The notes under the pieces are model-generated. The model had not been told where the DNA came from. It saw nothing but the letters and a program-made list of their open reading frames with translations, and made no database searches. This document shows, piece after piece, positions 42,827-53,800 of a stretch of DNA of 64,000 nucleotides. Every line of letters begins with the position of its first letter. Position 1 is the first letter of the stretch. The stretch lies in assembly GCA_030998225.1 (NCBI GenBank), contig JAPYXD010000695.1, positions 4,073,001 to 4,137,000 of the forward strand. The letters are read 5' to 3'. The stretch comes from Diplolepis rosae (lineage: Eukaryota > Arthropoda > Insecta > Hymenoptera > Diplolepididae). The translations under genes and the position numbers were made by a program.

Positions 42827-43961
42827 CACGGAAAAAATTTGTCGCTTAAAAAGTCATCGACTTTGTATAATACTCGTGGATAGGTTAGAAAGTCGACTAA
42901 ACATTATGAGCCTCCTTATTGAAGAATATGATAGATAGTCGCTGAAAATGTAAAACGTAAATTCGAAAGTTTAAGTGACAGTCGCGGAAAATTTAAAACA
43001 CCGTGGGTTGGGTTCCATTGTCTCTAAACCAGGCATCGAAAGTCTAAGTGACAGTCGAAGAAAATTTTGAACAGTGTAAAAAAGAAAATATTATTTTCTG
43101 TGATATGATCCTGCACTTATATAGTTAATTATTTTTCACTTTTACATTACCTATATAATCCTAATATGAACTTACCATTATATTTAACACTGCACATTAC
43201 AGAAACGCAATTTTTTATAAACACTTCGCAGCACCGAGAATCGAACGCTCGCACGCACGCACGCATCCTAACCTAATTCTAATTGCACGCCTTAACCCGC
43301 ATATCCGTTACATGTCATGGAGACTTGTGTAAAATATTTGGATCACATTCAGAGTTTGAAGGCAAATCTAAAATAATAGATAAATTTCAAATTTGACGTA
43401 ATACACTTTATCAAGGTAAACATATACTTACTCGGAACTAATTCTTCAATGTACGCTTCAATCCAGATTCAAACGAAACCAAACGACACGTAATCTCAAA
43501 ATCTAACCAAAATTATTACAAAAACATAAAGCTGAGCTGCATTGTCTGCTGTGCGATGCTACGAATTACGTTTCTGCGCATCGCTTTTTGCGACTGTCGA
43601 AGAAATTTTAGAAGACGGCATATAAAATCTGATGGACTTTAGAATACAATTTACAAAACTATTTGTTTGAATTACTTTAATTTCAAATTATTCGAAAGTC
43701 TTTTAAAATCTATGACAAATGAATCCAAAGATTATGAAACTTTTCATTACTTCTTAGAAAAGATCAGTAAGTGTTTAAAATACTTTTATAATAGTAAATA
43801 CGCGACTTGTTTTCTTCGACCTGGTTTTCTAAAAGTTAGTCGACTTTTTTCTACTATTTCCTAAAAGTCATTGAAACCTTACAAGACTTTCTCCGATTTT
43901 ACTTACTGTCCACGACTCTTCGAATAGTCTGTTAAATTTTAAGCGACAAATTTTTTCCGTG
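42827..43961. mobile_element. TA-flanked element with CACGGAAAA ends
   Basis: Its ends are perfect inverted repeats of at least 25 bp starting CACGGAAAAAATTTGTCGCT, each next to TA (42825-42826 and 43962-43963). Subterminal words GTCGACTT, AAGTGACAGTCG and GTCGCTGAAAAT recur several times near both ends, as expected for transposase-binding sites. The interior has an ACGC repeat (43251-43265) but no coding motif. It is 1135 bp and non-autonomous. Confidence 0.82.
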
Positions 43962-44096
43962 TAGAATTTTAGCACTCCATTTTTTTGGCCCCTAACTGTT
44001 AACAAAAAATATTTCCAATTTCAATTTTCGAAATATATATTGAAATAAGAAATATTATAATGATAATTAATTATTATTTCATAATATTATTTAAAC

Positions 44097-45587
44097 CGTT
44101 CCGTACCGGACCGATTTTTGAAGACCTTCCGTTCAGGCCTCAGCAGGTCCGATCAGCTGGCACTTCCACAACGGAATATCACTATTCATTTTATGCCCCA
44201 TTTTTGGGCTAATTATGGGCTAAATTTGGGCGGTAATGCCGATTTTTGGGCTCTTATATTTTTCCCAAAAAGCCAAATTTTAGGTGGAGGTGCTGAGTGC
44301 CCGATGAGCTAGCACCTCCAGTACATAAAAACCTTCAAGTATAAAAAAGTGACTATACCTGAATTTCGGGATATTTTAGGGCTCTTGAAATACCCAAAAA
44401 TCAATTTCGAAAAAACTACTTTAGAATATTGGGCTATTTTCGGGCTCCTCAAAAATGTCTCTATGGATTGTTGGGCTCCAACCCTTAGCATAAAAATACA
44501 CCCCTGCATGAACATGTAAAGACGACTTTGGATAAAAAACATATTTTTGGGAACTTTATAGTCTAGGAGAATACTCTGAGATTTTCGAGCTCTTAGAAAA
44601 TGTCTATATCGATTTTTGCGCTCCAACCCTTAACTTCAAAATGCACACCTGCATGACCATGTAAATACGACTTTGGATAAAAATCATCTTTTTGGGAACT
44701 TTATCGTCTAGGAATACTCTTTGATTTTTGGGCTCTACAAAATCGATATAGACATTTTCCAAGAGCACGAAAATCAGAGAATGCTATAAATAAAAAAAGT
44801 TAAAAAGTAAAGATAAAGTTCTCAAAAAGATGATTTTTAGTCAAAGTCGTGTCTACGTGGCCATGCAGGAGTGCATTTTAATGGTAAGGATTGAAGCTCA
44901 AAAATCGATAGACATGTTTGAGGAGTCCGAAAATAATAGAGTATTCCTAGACCATAAAGTTCCCAAAAAGATGTTTTTTATCCAAAGTCGTCTTTACATG
45001 GTCATGCAGGGGTGCATTTTGATGTTAAGGGTTGGAGTTCAAAAATCGATGGACATTTTCGAAGAGCTCGAAAATAGCCCAATATTCTAATTTTTTCTTG
45101 TCCAAAAAGTATTTTTCAAAATTAAGGAATGCTTTTCAGTGATAAGGATTGCTTTTTCAAAAATGATTTTTGGGTATTTCAAGAGCCCGAAATTCTGGAG
45201 TGGTTTATTTTGCCCAAAAAGTATTTTTCAAAATTAAGGGTTGCTTTTCAGTGATAGGGGTTGTTTTTTCGAAATTGATTTTTGGGTATTTCAAGAATTC
45301 TAAAATAGTCCGAAATTCGGGTATAGTCAGCTTTTTAAACTTTAAGGTTTTTATGTACTGGAGGTGCTAGCTGATCGGGCACTCAGCACCTCCACCTAAA
45401 ATTTGCTTTTTTGAGAAAAATGCAAGAGCCCAAAAATCGGCATTACCACCCAAAATTAGCCCAAAATTAGCCCATAATTAGCCCAAAAATTTGGAATAAA
45501 ATAAATAAAGATATTTCGTTGTGGAGGTGCCAGCTGATCGGACCTGGCCTCAGCGGGGGTCGTATACGCCCCACACGGCACGGAACG
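44097..45587. mobile_element. Palindrome of 1.5 kb with internal repeat units
   Basis: The ends CCGTTCCGTACCGGACCG and CACACGGCACGGAACG are inverse copies. Inside, CAGGTCCGATCAGCTGGCAC, TTTTTGGGCTAATTATGGGC, GGTGGAGGTGCTGAGTGCCC and TACATAAAAACCTT are mirrored on the right. Between the arms, a unit of about 145 bp containing GGGCTCCAACCCTTA, CACCCCTGCATGAACATGTA, CGACTTTGGATAAAAA and TTTTTGGGAACTTTAT occurs twice in direct order (44470-44615, 44618-44760) and twice inverted (44800-44935, 44940-45085). Open frames in it are short and repetitive, so I do not call genes. Confidence 0.83.
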
Positions 45588-46084
45588 TGTTAATTATTAT
45601 ATTATAATATTAATAATTACATTAATAATTATTAATATTATATTAACAATGATATTTCCTAACGCTTGGGGAGTAGAGAGAATTTTGGTCAATCGAATGA
45701 TTCCTGCAGGAAGTTCGTTTGAATTTTACTCAAGATACTGAAGTCACGTGAAAAATTGTGCTAAAATCTATAAAGACGTTCGGTAAAGACGTAAGCAATT
45801 TCATTAAGGCCGTGTAGTAGGGTTTGACGTCACCAATTATATAAAATCATTTTATTAACGAAATTATAATTTGTACAAAATCTTCGAAGAAGACAGCGAT
45901 GCGTTGGAGGTTTTTGCATTACTGACTTCTTTGGAAAATTTGTGAAAATTATTATTTAATTAATAAAGTGTTTGTATGTAATTTGTGACATCAGAACCTA
46001 CCACAAGGGCTTAAGGTCCCGTACGAGAATTTATACACAAAAATCAATGTCAGTTATGATCCTACAAAAAAAAAATTATGAAAA
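45588..46084. other. No feature seen
   Basis: Starts with a TAAT/ATTA-rich run (45590-45660). I see no gene. Confidence 0.4.
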
Positions 46085-46720
46085 TTACATTTAAGGTACT
46101 TGTCGTGCGGAAAAACAGGTCTCTGGAAAAAAAGTTTCTCTATGATTTTTAGTTTAAACAATATTATCAATCATGTCTTATGAAAGAAATAACATTATTT
46201 TTTATGAAATAAATTTAAATATTACGAAAAAAAAGACTTCTAATAATGTTTTTTGTAGCAGAAATTTTCCTTACTATCGCCTATTATCAATTTTTTAAAA
46301 GTGATTGGATTACTACGAATCATGGCTTATTTTTTCAGGGAAAACATCCTATGCAACACCCGTTTTCAATCTTGAAAATAAAATCAATATCTTCAAGTAT
46401 AGTTATAAGGAAAAACATTTTCTTATTTAAAATTATTTTAATGGTTTTAATTACTAAAAACTATACTTTTAATATTGGAAACAGTAAAGCTGTAAAGAAT
46501 ATTTTCCCTGGAAAAATAAGCAATAGTTTATGGAAATTTAATTATTTTTAAAAAGTTTGTAAGAAGCGATAATAAAGAAAATTTCCATTAAAAAAAAAAT
46601 TATCCAAAGTATTACTTTTGTAAGTTTCAAATTGATTTGGATAAAAATTGATGTTTTTTCTTTCACAAAAAAAAATTCTGATAATTTTCAAATAATTAAA
46701 AGTCTTTCTCTGGAAAAAGA
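46085..46720. repeat. Inverted repeat related to 37575-38230
   Basis: TACATTTAAGGTACTTGTCG, ACAGGTCTCTGGAAAAAAAG and TTTCCTTACTATCGCCTATT on the left correspond to AGCGATAATAAAGAAAATTT and AAGTCTTTCTCTGG-type text on the right. The right arm runs directly into the tRNA-like palindrome. Confidence 0.6.
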
Positions 46721-46870
46721 GACGCTTCCGACTGTGTCGGGATTCGAGCCCTAGATTTTCAATTGCCGGTAGGTTAGAGCAGTCGACCGGCAATCGAAAT
46801 ACCCGGGCTTGAATCCCGGCACAGTCGAAAGCATCTCTTTTTCCACAGAAAGATTTTTAATTATTTGAGA
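46695..46870. repeat. tRNA-like palindrome, third copy
   Basis: AAAAAGAGACGCTTCCGACT, GTGTCGGGATTCGAGCCC and TTTTCAATTGCCGGT face GGTTAGAGCAGTCGACCGGC, AATCGAAATACCCGGGCTTG, AATCCCGGCACAGTCG and AAAGCATCTCTTTTT. The plus-strand module keeps the D-arm (partly), anticodon-like and T-arm order; the left one is shortened. The flank to 46970 matches the flank of the 23790-24190 copy. Confidence 0.72.
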
Positions 46871-46974
46871 ATTTTAAATTGCTTTCCATGATTTAAGAGT
46901 TGAAATTGTCTGCGAGGATAAAGAAGACAGTGACATTCCAACTCTACCATCAAAATTGTAAAATTGTTTTGGGG

Positions 46975-47150
46975 TCGAAAAGTTGATTTTTCCGCAATAG
47001 TGCGGTAAAATTCTAAGTATATTTTAATTTTCCGCGCAGGTGAAATTTTACCGCACTAGTGCGGAAAAATAAACTTTTCGCACGCAAAACGACATAAAAA
47101 CATGACAACTACGTTAACATTATTTTGTACGCGAAAGTTACTCTTCAAAT
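46975..47150. repeat. CCGCACTAGTGCGG-type palindrome
   Basis: GAAAAGTTGATTTTTCCGCA and GTGCGGAAAAATAAACTTTT are inverse; AATTTTACCGCACTAGTGCG lies at 47053-47072. Confidence 0.65.
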
Positions 47151-47874
47151 TAAAAATATGAATAATTTGAACATTTTAAATTAGCAATCCCCAAGCAAAT
47201 GGAGATCCTTATTGAATCTGGGTTGACTTCTCTATGAAAACTCTGGTTCTACTTTCAGTTTAATTAATTCGAAAATGAACAGAGAAAAGTAAAAACCACC
47301 AAAAAATGAAAAAAAAAATCATTTATAAAAAATTTGCTGAATTTTACCTTTTTTAGTATAATCCAATAAATGTGAAGCACCTCTCTGAAGTCGAGCAGCA
47401 AGAATCGGGAAAATCTTGATAAATGCAGAGCACTTCAATCATTAACTTACAAGAAAAAAATTAACTATAAAAAACAATATTAATCAGTGTTGAATAACTT
47501 GAGCGGAGACTTCTATTTTCGTATTAGAGGTCATTTCAGGTTTGATGGAGTCTTGAGAATAAATTCTTCAAAAACGAAAATAGAATCGAAGAAGAATGAA
47601 AATCAACTATAGTAATTGAATCGATAATGAAAAGGCTTGGGGGGGTTAGTCCTCAACCCCTTTTTCAAAATATAAGAAGCCAATTAGATTTTCGTTAGCT
47701 TAAAATCGAGTCGGTAGGTTGGGGGAAGCGCGCGGTTACGATTGACCAATGACCTGTGAGTACCTAAACCTCTTGACACCAGATTTCCAAATAATACCAT
47801 ATATACCATAATTTTAATTGGAAGTTGATAGGCAATAAGATAATAAAATTTATTGATTTAATTTCTGGTGCTAA
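47151..47874. other. No feature seen
   Basis: AT-rich spacer with no recognised gene or repeat. Confidence 0.4.
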
Positions 47875-47875
47875 A

Positions 47876-48170
47876 GGTCACTTGATTTCCAAAACAGAAC
47901 AACTCTTGTTTAACTTTGGGCTAGAGAAGGTAAAAACGGACGCAGATGGATTACTTTCGGTTTTAATAATAAAAACAAAAAGACTCCAATATATTTTATT
48001 GAAATAAAACTTTTTTTCATTTTCCAAAACAAAAGTTATTAATCTCTCTCTATTTTTATCTTCTCTATTATTTCCCAAATTTGAAAAACAAAATTTTATA
48101 TAGTTTGGACACAAAAGTGTAGAAACTTAAAATTAGTAAAATTGGATACTTTCTAAAGTATCACATGTCT
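47876..48170. mobile_element. TTAA-type foldback MITE, old copy
   Basis: Related to 35516 and 37002: GGTCACTTGATTTCC at the left, GAGAAGGTAAAAACGGACGC AGATGG, then the inverse arm with ATTTTTATCTTCTCTATTAT and GTATCACATGTC at the right. TTAA follows the right end (48171-48174); the left flank reads CTAA. Confidence 0.6.
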
Positions 48171-48449
48171 TTAAATTTGTTATTCTAAAATTAATGACAC
48201 AAGATTTGTAAAAAATAAAATGAATTTTTAATTATTTAAATTATTTATTTTTGTTTTTTTCTGTTCTTTCTTTCAAATTATGCTCCATTTACAGAAAAAG
48301 TCAATGACATATAATATGTATTTCTTCGAGATCTACATCTTTCGCTTAATAATTTTTTCTCTGAATTCAATATTTTCTGAGATATTTAATGAAGATATGA
48401 TTTAAAAAATCAGAATTCAAGTAACCATAACATATTTTTGAATCATTCG

Positions 48450-49080
48450 ACAATCAAGTGCGGAAAAGCGTATTGCGGTAAAATTTTAATTTTGTTTTAA
48501 TTTTCCGCACACTTGAAATTTTACAAAACTAGTGCGGAAAAATCTTTTCGTGATCAGCACCTTGCCAAAAAGATTAAAAGCAATAAGAATTTTGTCGATA
48601 GAATATCTAGAATACAACCGATTTTCAAGAAACCTTTTAATAATATTTACCTCCTTGAAAATTTCTACCTGCTATTCCAAACTATAGTTGAACCCAAATC
48701 AACGTAGGTTTTGTGTTTACAAATAGGATTAAAGTTTTAGAATTGATGATTTATTACTTCTGCAATTAGAAAGATAAAAATTAGAAATTTTTAGCATTTA
48801 AATTTATATACATTAAAAAAATGCAATAAAAATAATCGTTAAAAACAATTTTTTTGTTCGCTGTACACCGAAAGTTAGCCTTGTCGGCGTCGTCTTGCGG
48901 GTGGAAAGTTAATTTTCCGCACACTTGAAATTTTACCGCACTAGTGCGGGAAAATCAACTTTCCGCACGCAAAACGAATCCGATTTGGCTTACTTTCGGT
49001 ATATAGCACACACAAAAATCTCGTTCGTATCACATGCGGAACGTATTTTAACGCGCGACCACTTGATACGAAATATACTA
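48450..49080. repeat. CCGCACTAGTGCGG-type palindromes, two units
   Basis: Unit one (48459-48545) has AAGTGCGGAAAAGCGTATT and CTAGTGCGGAAAAATC. Unit two (48858-49075) has TTGTTCGCTGTACACCGAAA, GTTAGCCTTGTCGGCGTCG, ACCGCACTAGTGCGGGAAAA, AACTTTCCGCACGCAAAACG and CTTACTTTCGGTATATAGC. It matches the 42010-42320 element, including GCACGTGATACGAACGA against ATCTCGTTCGTATCACATGC. Confidence 0.65.
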
Positions 49081-52000
49081 TTTAGCAGATTTTAAATTAT
49101 TACTTTAAATCATTTAATTGCAGAATTTGAAAAAAAAATTGTTTCATAACTTGTAATCCCTTCACTTGATATTTGTTGACTTGGGTCTGGTCTCTTGCAA
49201 ACTTGGGTAAGTTAGAGCCTGGCAGAAGTTTTCAACTGCACTAAAAAGACCATTTATGGTATAAAATATTCTAAAGGTAGCACTACTTAATTCAAGCTGC
49301 AACAGAATAGAACCTCTAGTTTTTTCTGTGTAATTGAGAAAAATGTGACCCGTGATCAATATTATATTGATCAAAACTTTTTGAGGAAATTGTATTTTTG
49401 GGTATTTAAATTCGATATGAAATTTATTACTAATTTTCTTGGAAATAATCAATCGTAGAAAAAAAAATTGGGAACTGCACCCTTATTGGGTTTTGACAGT
49501 TTTTTTTTTTTTTTTTGAAAATCTTATTTTTCTCGAAAAATAATGGTTTTAGGGCAAAAATGTATTGAACATTAAATATAGATCGTTTCATCCACTATAA
49601 CTTTTGTAGGAAATATTTTTCTCTTATATCAGTATTTATCGACATAAAATAAAAAAACTTGTTAAAAGCATTTTTTTAGTTTTGACCTTGAAAATCAAAT
49701 TTGCGGATATTTTCATAATCATATTTGTAATCAGCGCCTCAAAATACGTGGGTATAGTGAGTTTCAAATGAATCGGAGGTAAGTGCTTTTCGGAAGTGCA
49801 CCCAAATATTTAGTTAATCCAACCAAAATTTAAGTGCATCAATCAAAGAATTTATTTAATACAAGCAAAGATGGTTTTTTTTAGTCACATCCGAAAGTAA
49901 CATATTTATCTTTCACAAATAAATATCATTTCCGTATCAATAAATAAATAAATTCACGGAGGATTTTTTAAAGAAATTGATCAGAAATTTTTAAAAACTT
50001 CCATTTTGATTGGGAGTTCTCATTTAGAGGTTACGTAACATCTAAAACAAATTTTAAATGTTGATTCACATTAGAAATTTAAAAAAAAATGTTAATCGAA
50101 AGCTTCTTTCAGATAATAATTGATAATGCATGAAACTGTCGTAGATAAATTTTTTCGTGAATATGTAAATTTGCCAATTTACATAAGATAATTGCAGTCT
50201 ATTTCTCATATCTTATCACTGATCATTTGAAGAGGAAACTCCTGATCATCAGCGCGATCGAATCTATTATTAGGTTATCACTTCGAAACAGTTTGTAAAG
50301 TTAGGCTTACACGAAACTCGATGTAAATTACGAGCAAGACATAAATTAGATTCGAGCTGACGAAACGTAATTATTAGTATCTAATTTCAAAAATTTAAGA
50401 TTATTTGAATATCCCAGAAGAATAATTTGAAATTTCAAATAAAATAAGAATACAAGATCCTTGCCATAAAATTGTAAAATTTGTACAATCAAATTTTTGC
50501 AAATTCAAAATCTGCTAAAATATTTTTTTAATATAATTTTTCAACTAAAATAAAACGTATACCAATTTGAGAGATCAAGAATCATTTTTGTATCGAGAAT
50601 AAATAATCTACACACCAAGTGGATATTCAATAAACATAAAAAGACTAATTTTAAAATTATGTTAAAAATATATAGAAATGCGTTGTCGAGTGGACATTTT
50701 TATAAATAACATGGCACATTTTGGCTATTTTTTGAATTCCTTTTTTTTAACATAAGCACTTTAAATTTTAAAACTTTACTACAAACTACTTTTATGTTAG
50801 TTCATCTTAGTATCAGTAAAAAAACATATACTAAATAATAGAAATGAATGAAACTTCTGGGACATAAATTTCAAAACTTTTTGGCAACGATTCACAAAGT
50901 AAGGAAATCAAATAGAACCTTGAAATTAATTTGGGGGGGGGGGGTGACAGTATATGGAGATCTATTCATCTGTCATTTTAGCAATGGTTTATGATCTATT
51001 GGAAGTTGAACCATTGAAATTCAGATCTTGAAACGTTTGCAGGTACCATAATTTTACACCTATTTATGTGCGTGTCGTGCAGAATTACTGACTTTATCGT
51101 AATGTTGAATGTATTGCAGTCTTCATTTATATTCATCCTGTTACTATCGCAGTTAATTCATCGAGACCTTTCATTAAATACAGGTTGAAAGCTTTTAGAC
51201 ATTATTGCCTTATCAAAAGTTGAAATCTTGTCACACGTGCAACGATACTGGGATCTTTGGTCAAGGAAATAACACACAGTGGGGCCAAAAAAAATTGGCA
51301 CACTTCCAGTTTTTTCATTTAAGTGCAGAAAACCTACTTCAATTTTCGACGATTCAAATATAATAAATATTTTTCAGCTTGGATTGGAGAAAGAATAATA
51401 AATTCTAACACTTCTTCTCCTTTCCTAGTCCTTTTAAAGAAAAAATTCTTTATAAGTACTGCTTTTGAATGAATGAAATATGACTCTCCAACTTTATGGT
51501 TTTTGAAAGTTTGTACACTAAATTCTTGATATCTTGTGGAAGAAAAATCGAAATGTTTGTTGCGAATATGTAGAAAATATGATTCGATACAAAATTTCTC
51601 TTTAATGCTTTCGATACCCCCAAGCGTGATATTATTTTTCACAGAAAATCTTCCCAATATCCTGAGGGATTACTCTTGTTGATAAAAGAGATTATTGATA
51701 TTGACAGTTCGAAAGAACAATACGTTTTTTATACATTTGTAAAAAATACATAGGATGCATTCAATACTAAATGAATTTATTTATTTAAAAATTAAAGTTA
51801 TTTTAAAGCAAGTAGGCTTCTAATTTCAAAATATTATAAATGCAAATAGTTATTAATATCCTAAATAAGCATTAAAATGGTAAAATTTATTGAAACAATA
51901 ATATGAAATGTTTTGATTAATTGTACATATATCAAAAGTATAAAAGTTTCTTTTAAATCAATATCATATCTGACTAGATCTCCTTTTTCCACTATGATCA

Positions 52001-52594
52001 TATCTGTCTTGCGGAAACGAGTTTTACTACTGGAGATATATCCTTGCCAAGAGACAGAAAATACACTTGATGCATGAGATGTTCCAGTAGAAAAGGAAGT
52101 TTTCATCAAGACAGTAAGCTTCTAAGTGGAAACAGAAATGTTTACTTAGACGCATTTCAGTAGTCTCGTTACCCTTCTACACTGAGAAAATATATAAGTG
52201 AAATTTTACCGAAAAGTAAAGTAAAACGGAGACAGAACAGCATCTTTTGAATTTCTAATGTTATTAAATTTTATTAATTTATCAGGAACTAAATTTCATA
52301 AAATAATAATTTTTTATTATTATTCTTTTTCCAACTACTTCTGTCAAATCGATTAAGATAATTGCACAATTTTAAACTATTTTCTCAAAAATTTTTATTT
52401 TTTAAATCATAATTTATGGAATAAAGTAGATAATAATTCGTCAATTATTTAAACTTTGGCATGTAAGGGCAAAATAAAATTTTGTCTGTCACATTGATGG
52501 TTATATTAAACTGAATAAATTTCAGTGTATCTTAAATAAATAAAATTATAATATTAAATAATATTGAATAAATAATAGTTTATACATAAATTTC
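49081..52594. other. AT-rich region without recognised genes
   Basis: Contains a T run (49500-49516), a G run (50934-50943) and a segment at 51288-51312 (GGGGCCAAAAAAAATTGGCAC) that resembles a Tc1-type end but has no partner. Minus-strand open frames at 49162-49452 (96 codons) and 51334-51657 (107 codons) have no motif that I recognise and are AT-driven in composition. Confidence 0.35.
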
Positions 52595-52762
52595 AGGTAT
52601 TGCTTTTATGTGAAAAATCACATTTGGAATTTTTATTGAAGTTTTACGTTTTGAAACCCCCTGAGTAAAAAAAAAAATGGTTTTCACGGAAGTAAAGAAA
52701 TTTTTTTTTTGAAAAAATAAAAAATTACAGTATTGGTTTCTGATAGTGCTCATAAATCTCTA

Positions 52763-53651
52763 CACTGTAAAAAGAAGTGTCTTACCTGGTATCTTACTGT
52801 AAGATATGAGATGGGAATTTGCTATCTTCTGTCTTAAAATAAGATGTCTCACGAAGTGTCTTATTCAAAATTAAGACGACTTATGTATCTTGGTACGAAT
52901 AAAGATGTAATTTTCGTCTTACAAAATAAGATACTTGATTGAGTTAGATAATGTATCTTAGTTTAAGATGTTTAGGGTGTCATAAGATGGTTCTGGCATA
53001 AGATGTTTCTGAATTGTAAGATATAGCAGGTCAATAAGTTAGCAAAATCTAAGACGCGTAAAGTGTCAAAGAAGTAGTGGTCGAAAGATAGAATCTCTCA
53101 AAGGGTTATAGTTACAGTTCATAACCTCAAAAAATGGAGCGTTTTGAGTGTTGCATGTTTTTCTTCTGCGGTGTAATATCAACACATTTAAAGGAATATA
53201 TTGTTCATTTTCATCGACACGATCCTTCATTTAAACTTTAGATATGACGGATGTGGAGCTACATATAAAAATTGGGAATCGTATCAGCAACACGTAACTC
53301 GATATCAGGTATACCTTCTGTTTTAACGTAGTGGATACGTTTGCTAAGTCGCTTATCTCCTTTCCCAATAGAGCATTTTCTTGAATTAATTTTTTTAAGA
53401 AGTACATATAGCCATGTAAACCACCACATGTATAACAGATACCGGTGTGCCGTAAGCTTTTTCTCACAATGTAGAGGTTATAAGGAACATGAACTGTCGG
53501 TAACTTAAGTAACCTGTGTTACCGATGGTTCAACTCAAGATATTTTACGTGTCTCCAATTAATATGCTTTAGGCAACTTGAATGTGACTACCGAAACATC
53601 TTAGAAATAACTACACAAGTATCTTATATTAAGACACTTCTTTTTGCAGTG
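52763..53651 (+). mobile_element. TA-flanked element with CACTGTAAAAAG ends and a zinc-finger fragment
   Basis: The inverted ends CACTGTAAAAAGAAGTGTCT and CACTGCAAAAAGAAGTGTCT (right end, reverse complement) are next to TA (52761-52762 and 53652-53653). Both flanks inside the ends are packed with TAAGAT/ATCTTA words (about a dozen between 52790 and 53000, several near 53600). The centre holds the C2H2 fragment described separately. It is 889 bp and appears non-autonomous. Confidence 0.82.
53134..53308 (+). pseudogene. C2H2 zinc-finger protein fragment, first exon-like
   Basis: From ATG 53134 the frame gives MERFECCMFFFCGVISTHLK followed by EYIVHFHRHD, a C2H2-like pattern, then PSF. After a one- or two-base frameshift near 53240 comes RYDGCGATYKNWESYQQHVT and RYQ, a second finger-like block. 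It ends at CAG followed by GTATACC, which looks like a splice donor. This arrangement suggests the first exon of a transposon-carried zinc-finger gene whose remaining exons were lost. The parent family is not identified. Confidence 0.5.
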
Positions 53652-53800
53652 TACTGATTATCTCGATAACATTTTTAATTGAACATACTTGTAAATTAGA
53701 AAAGTTACGGCATGTTAAAACTTGAAAAAAGTCAATATCTAAATTGCATTATTCAGTTAAATTATACGACATATAAAAAGACGTTATAATACAAAATTGT

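Larger units (their letters stand above)
52595..53800 (+). mobile_element. HINE-like fragment split by a TA-target element
   Basis: The left piece (52595-52762) matches the 5' part of the 28-kb copy: GGTATTGCTTTTATGTGAAA, ACGTTTTGAAACCCCCTGAG and TGATAGTGCTCATAAATCTC. The right piece (53654-53800) continues with GATAACATTTTTAATTGAAC, CATGTTAAAACTTGAAAAAAG and AAATTATACGACATATAAAA. In the 28-kb copy these are contiguous, giving a clean empty site for the insertion between them. The 3' part with the hairpin is absent. Confidence 0.72.

Noticed and set aside
43240..43270. ACGC repeat and GC-rich stretch as a promoter of a host gene
   Set aside because: It lies inside a TA-flanked non-autonomous element and no coding sequence follows it.
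49162..49452. 96-codon minus-strand frame, and the 107-codon frame at 51334-51657
   Set aside because: Composition follows AT content, no motif is recognised, and neither lies in a repeat or beside another gene piece.
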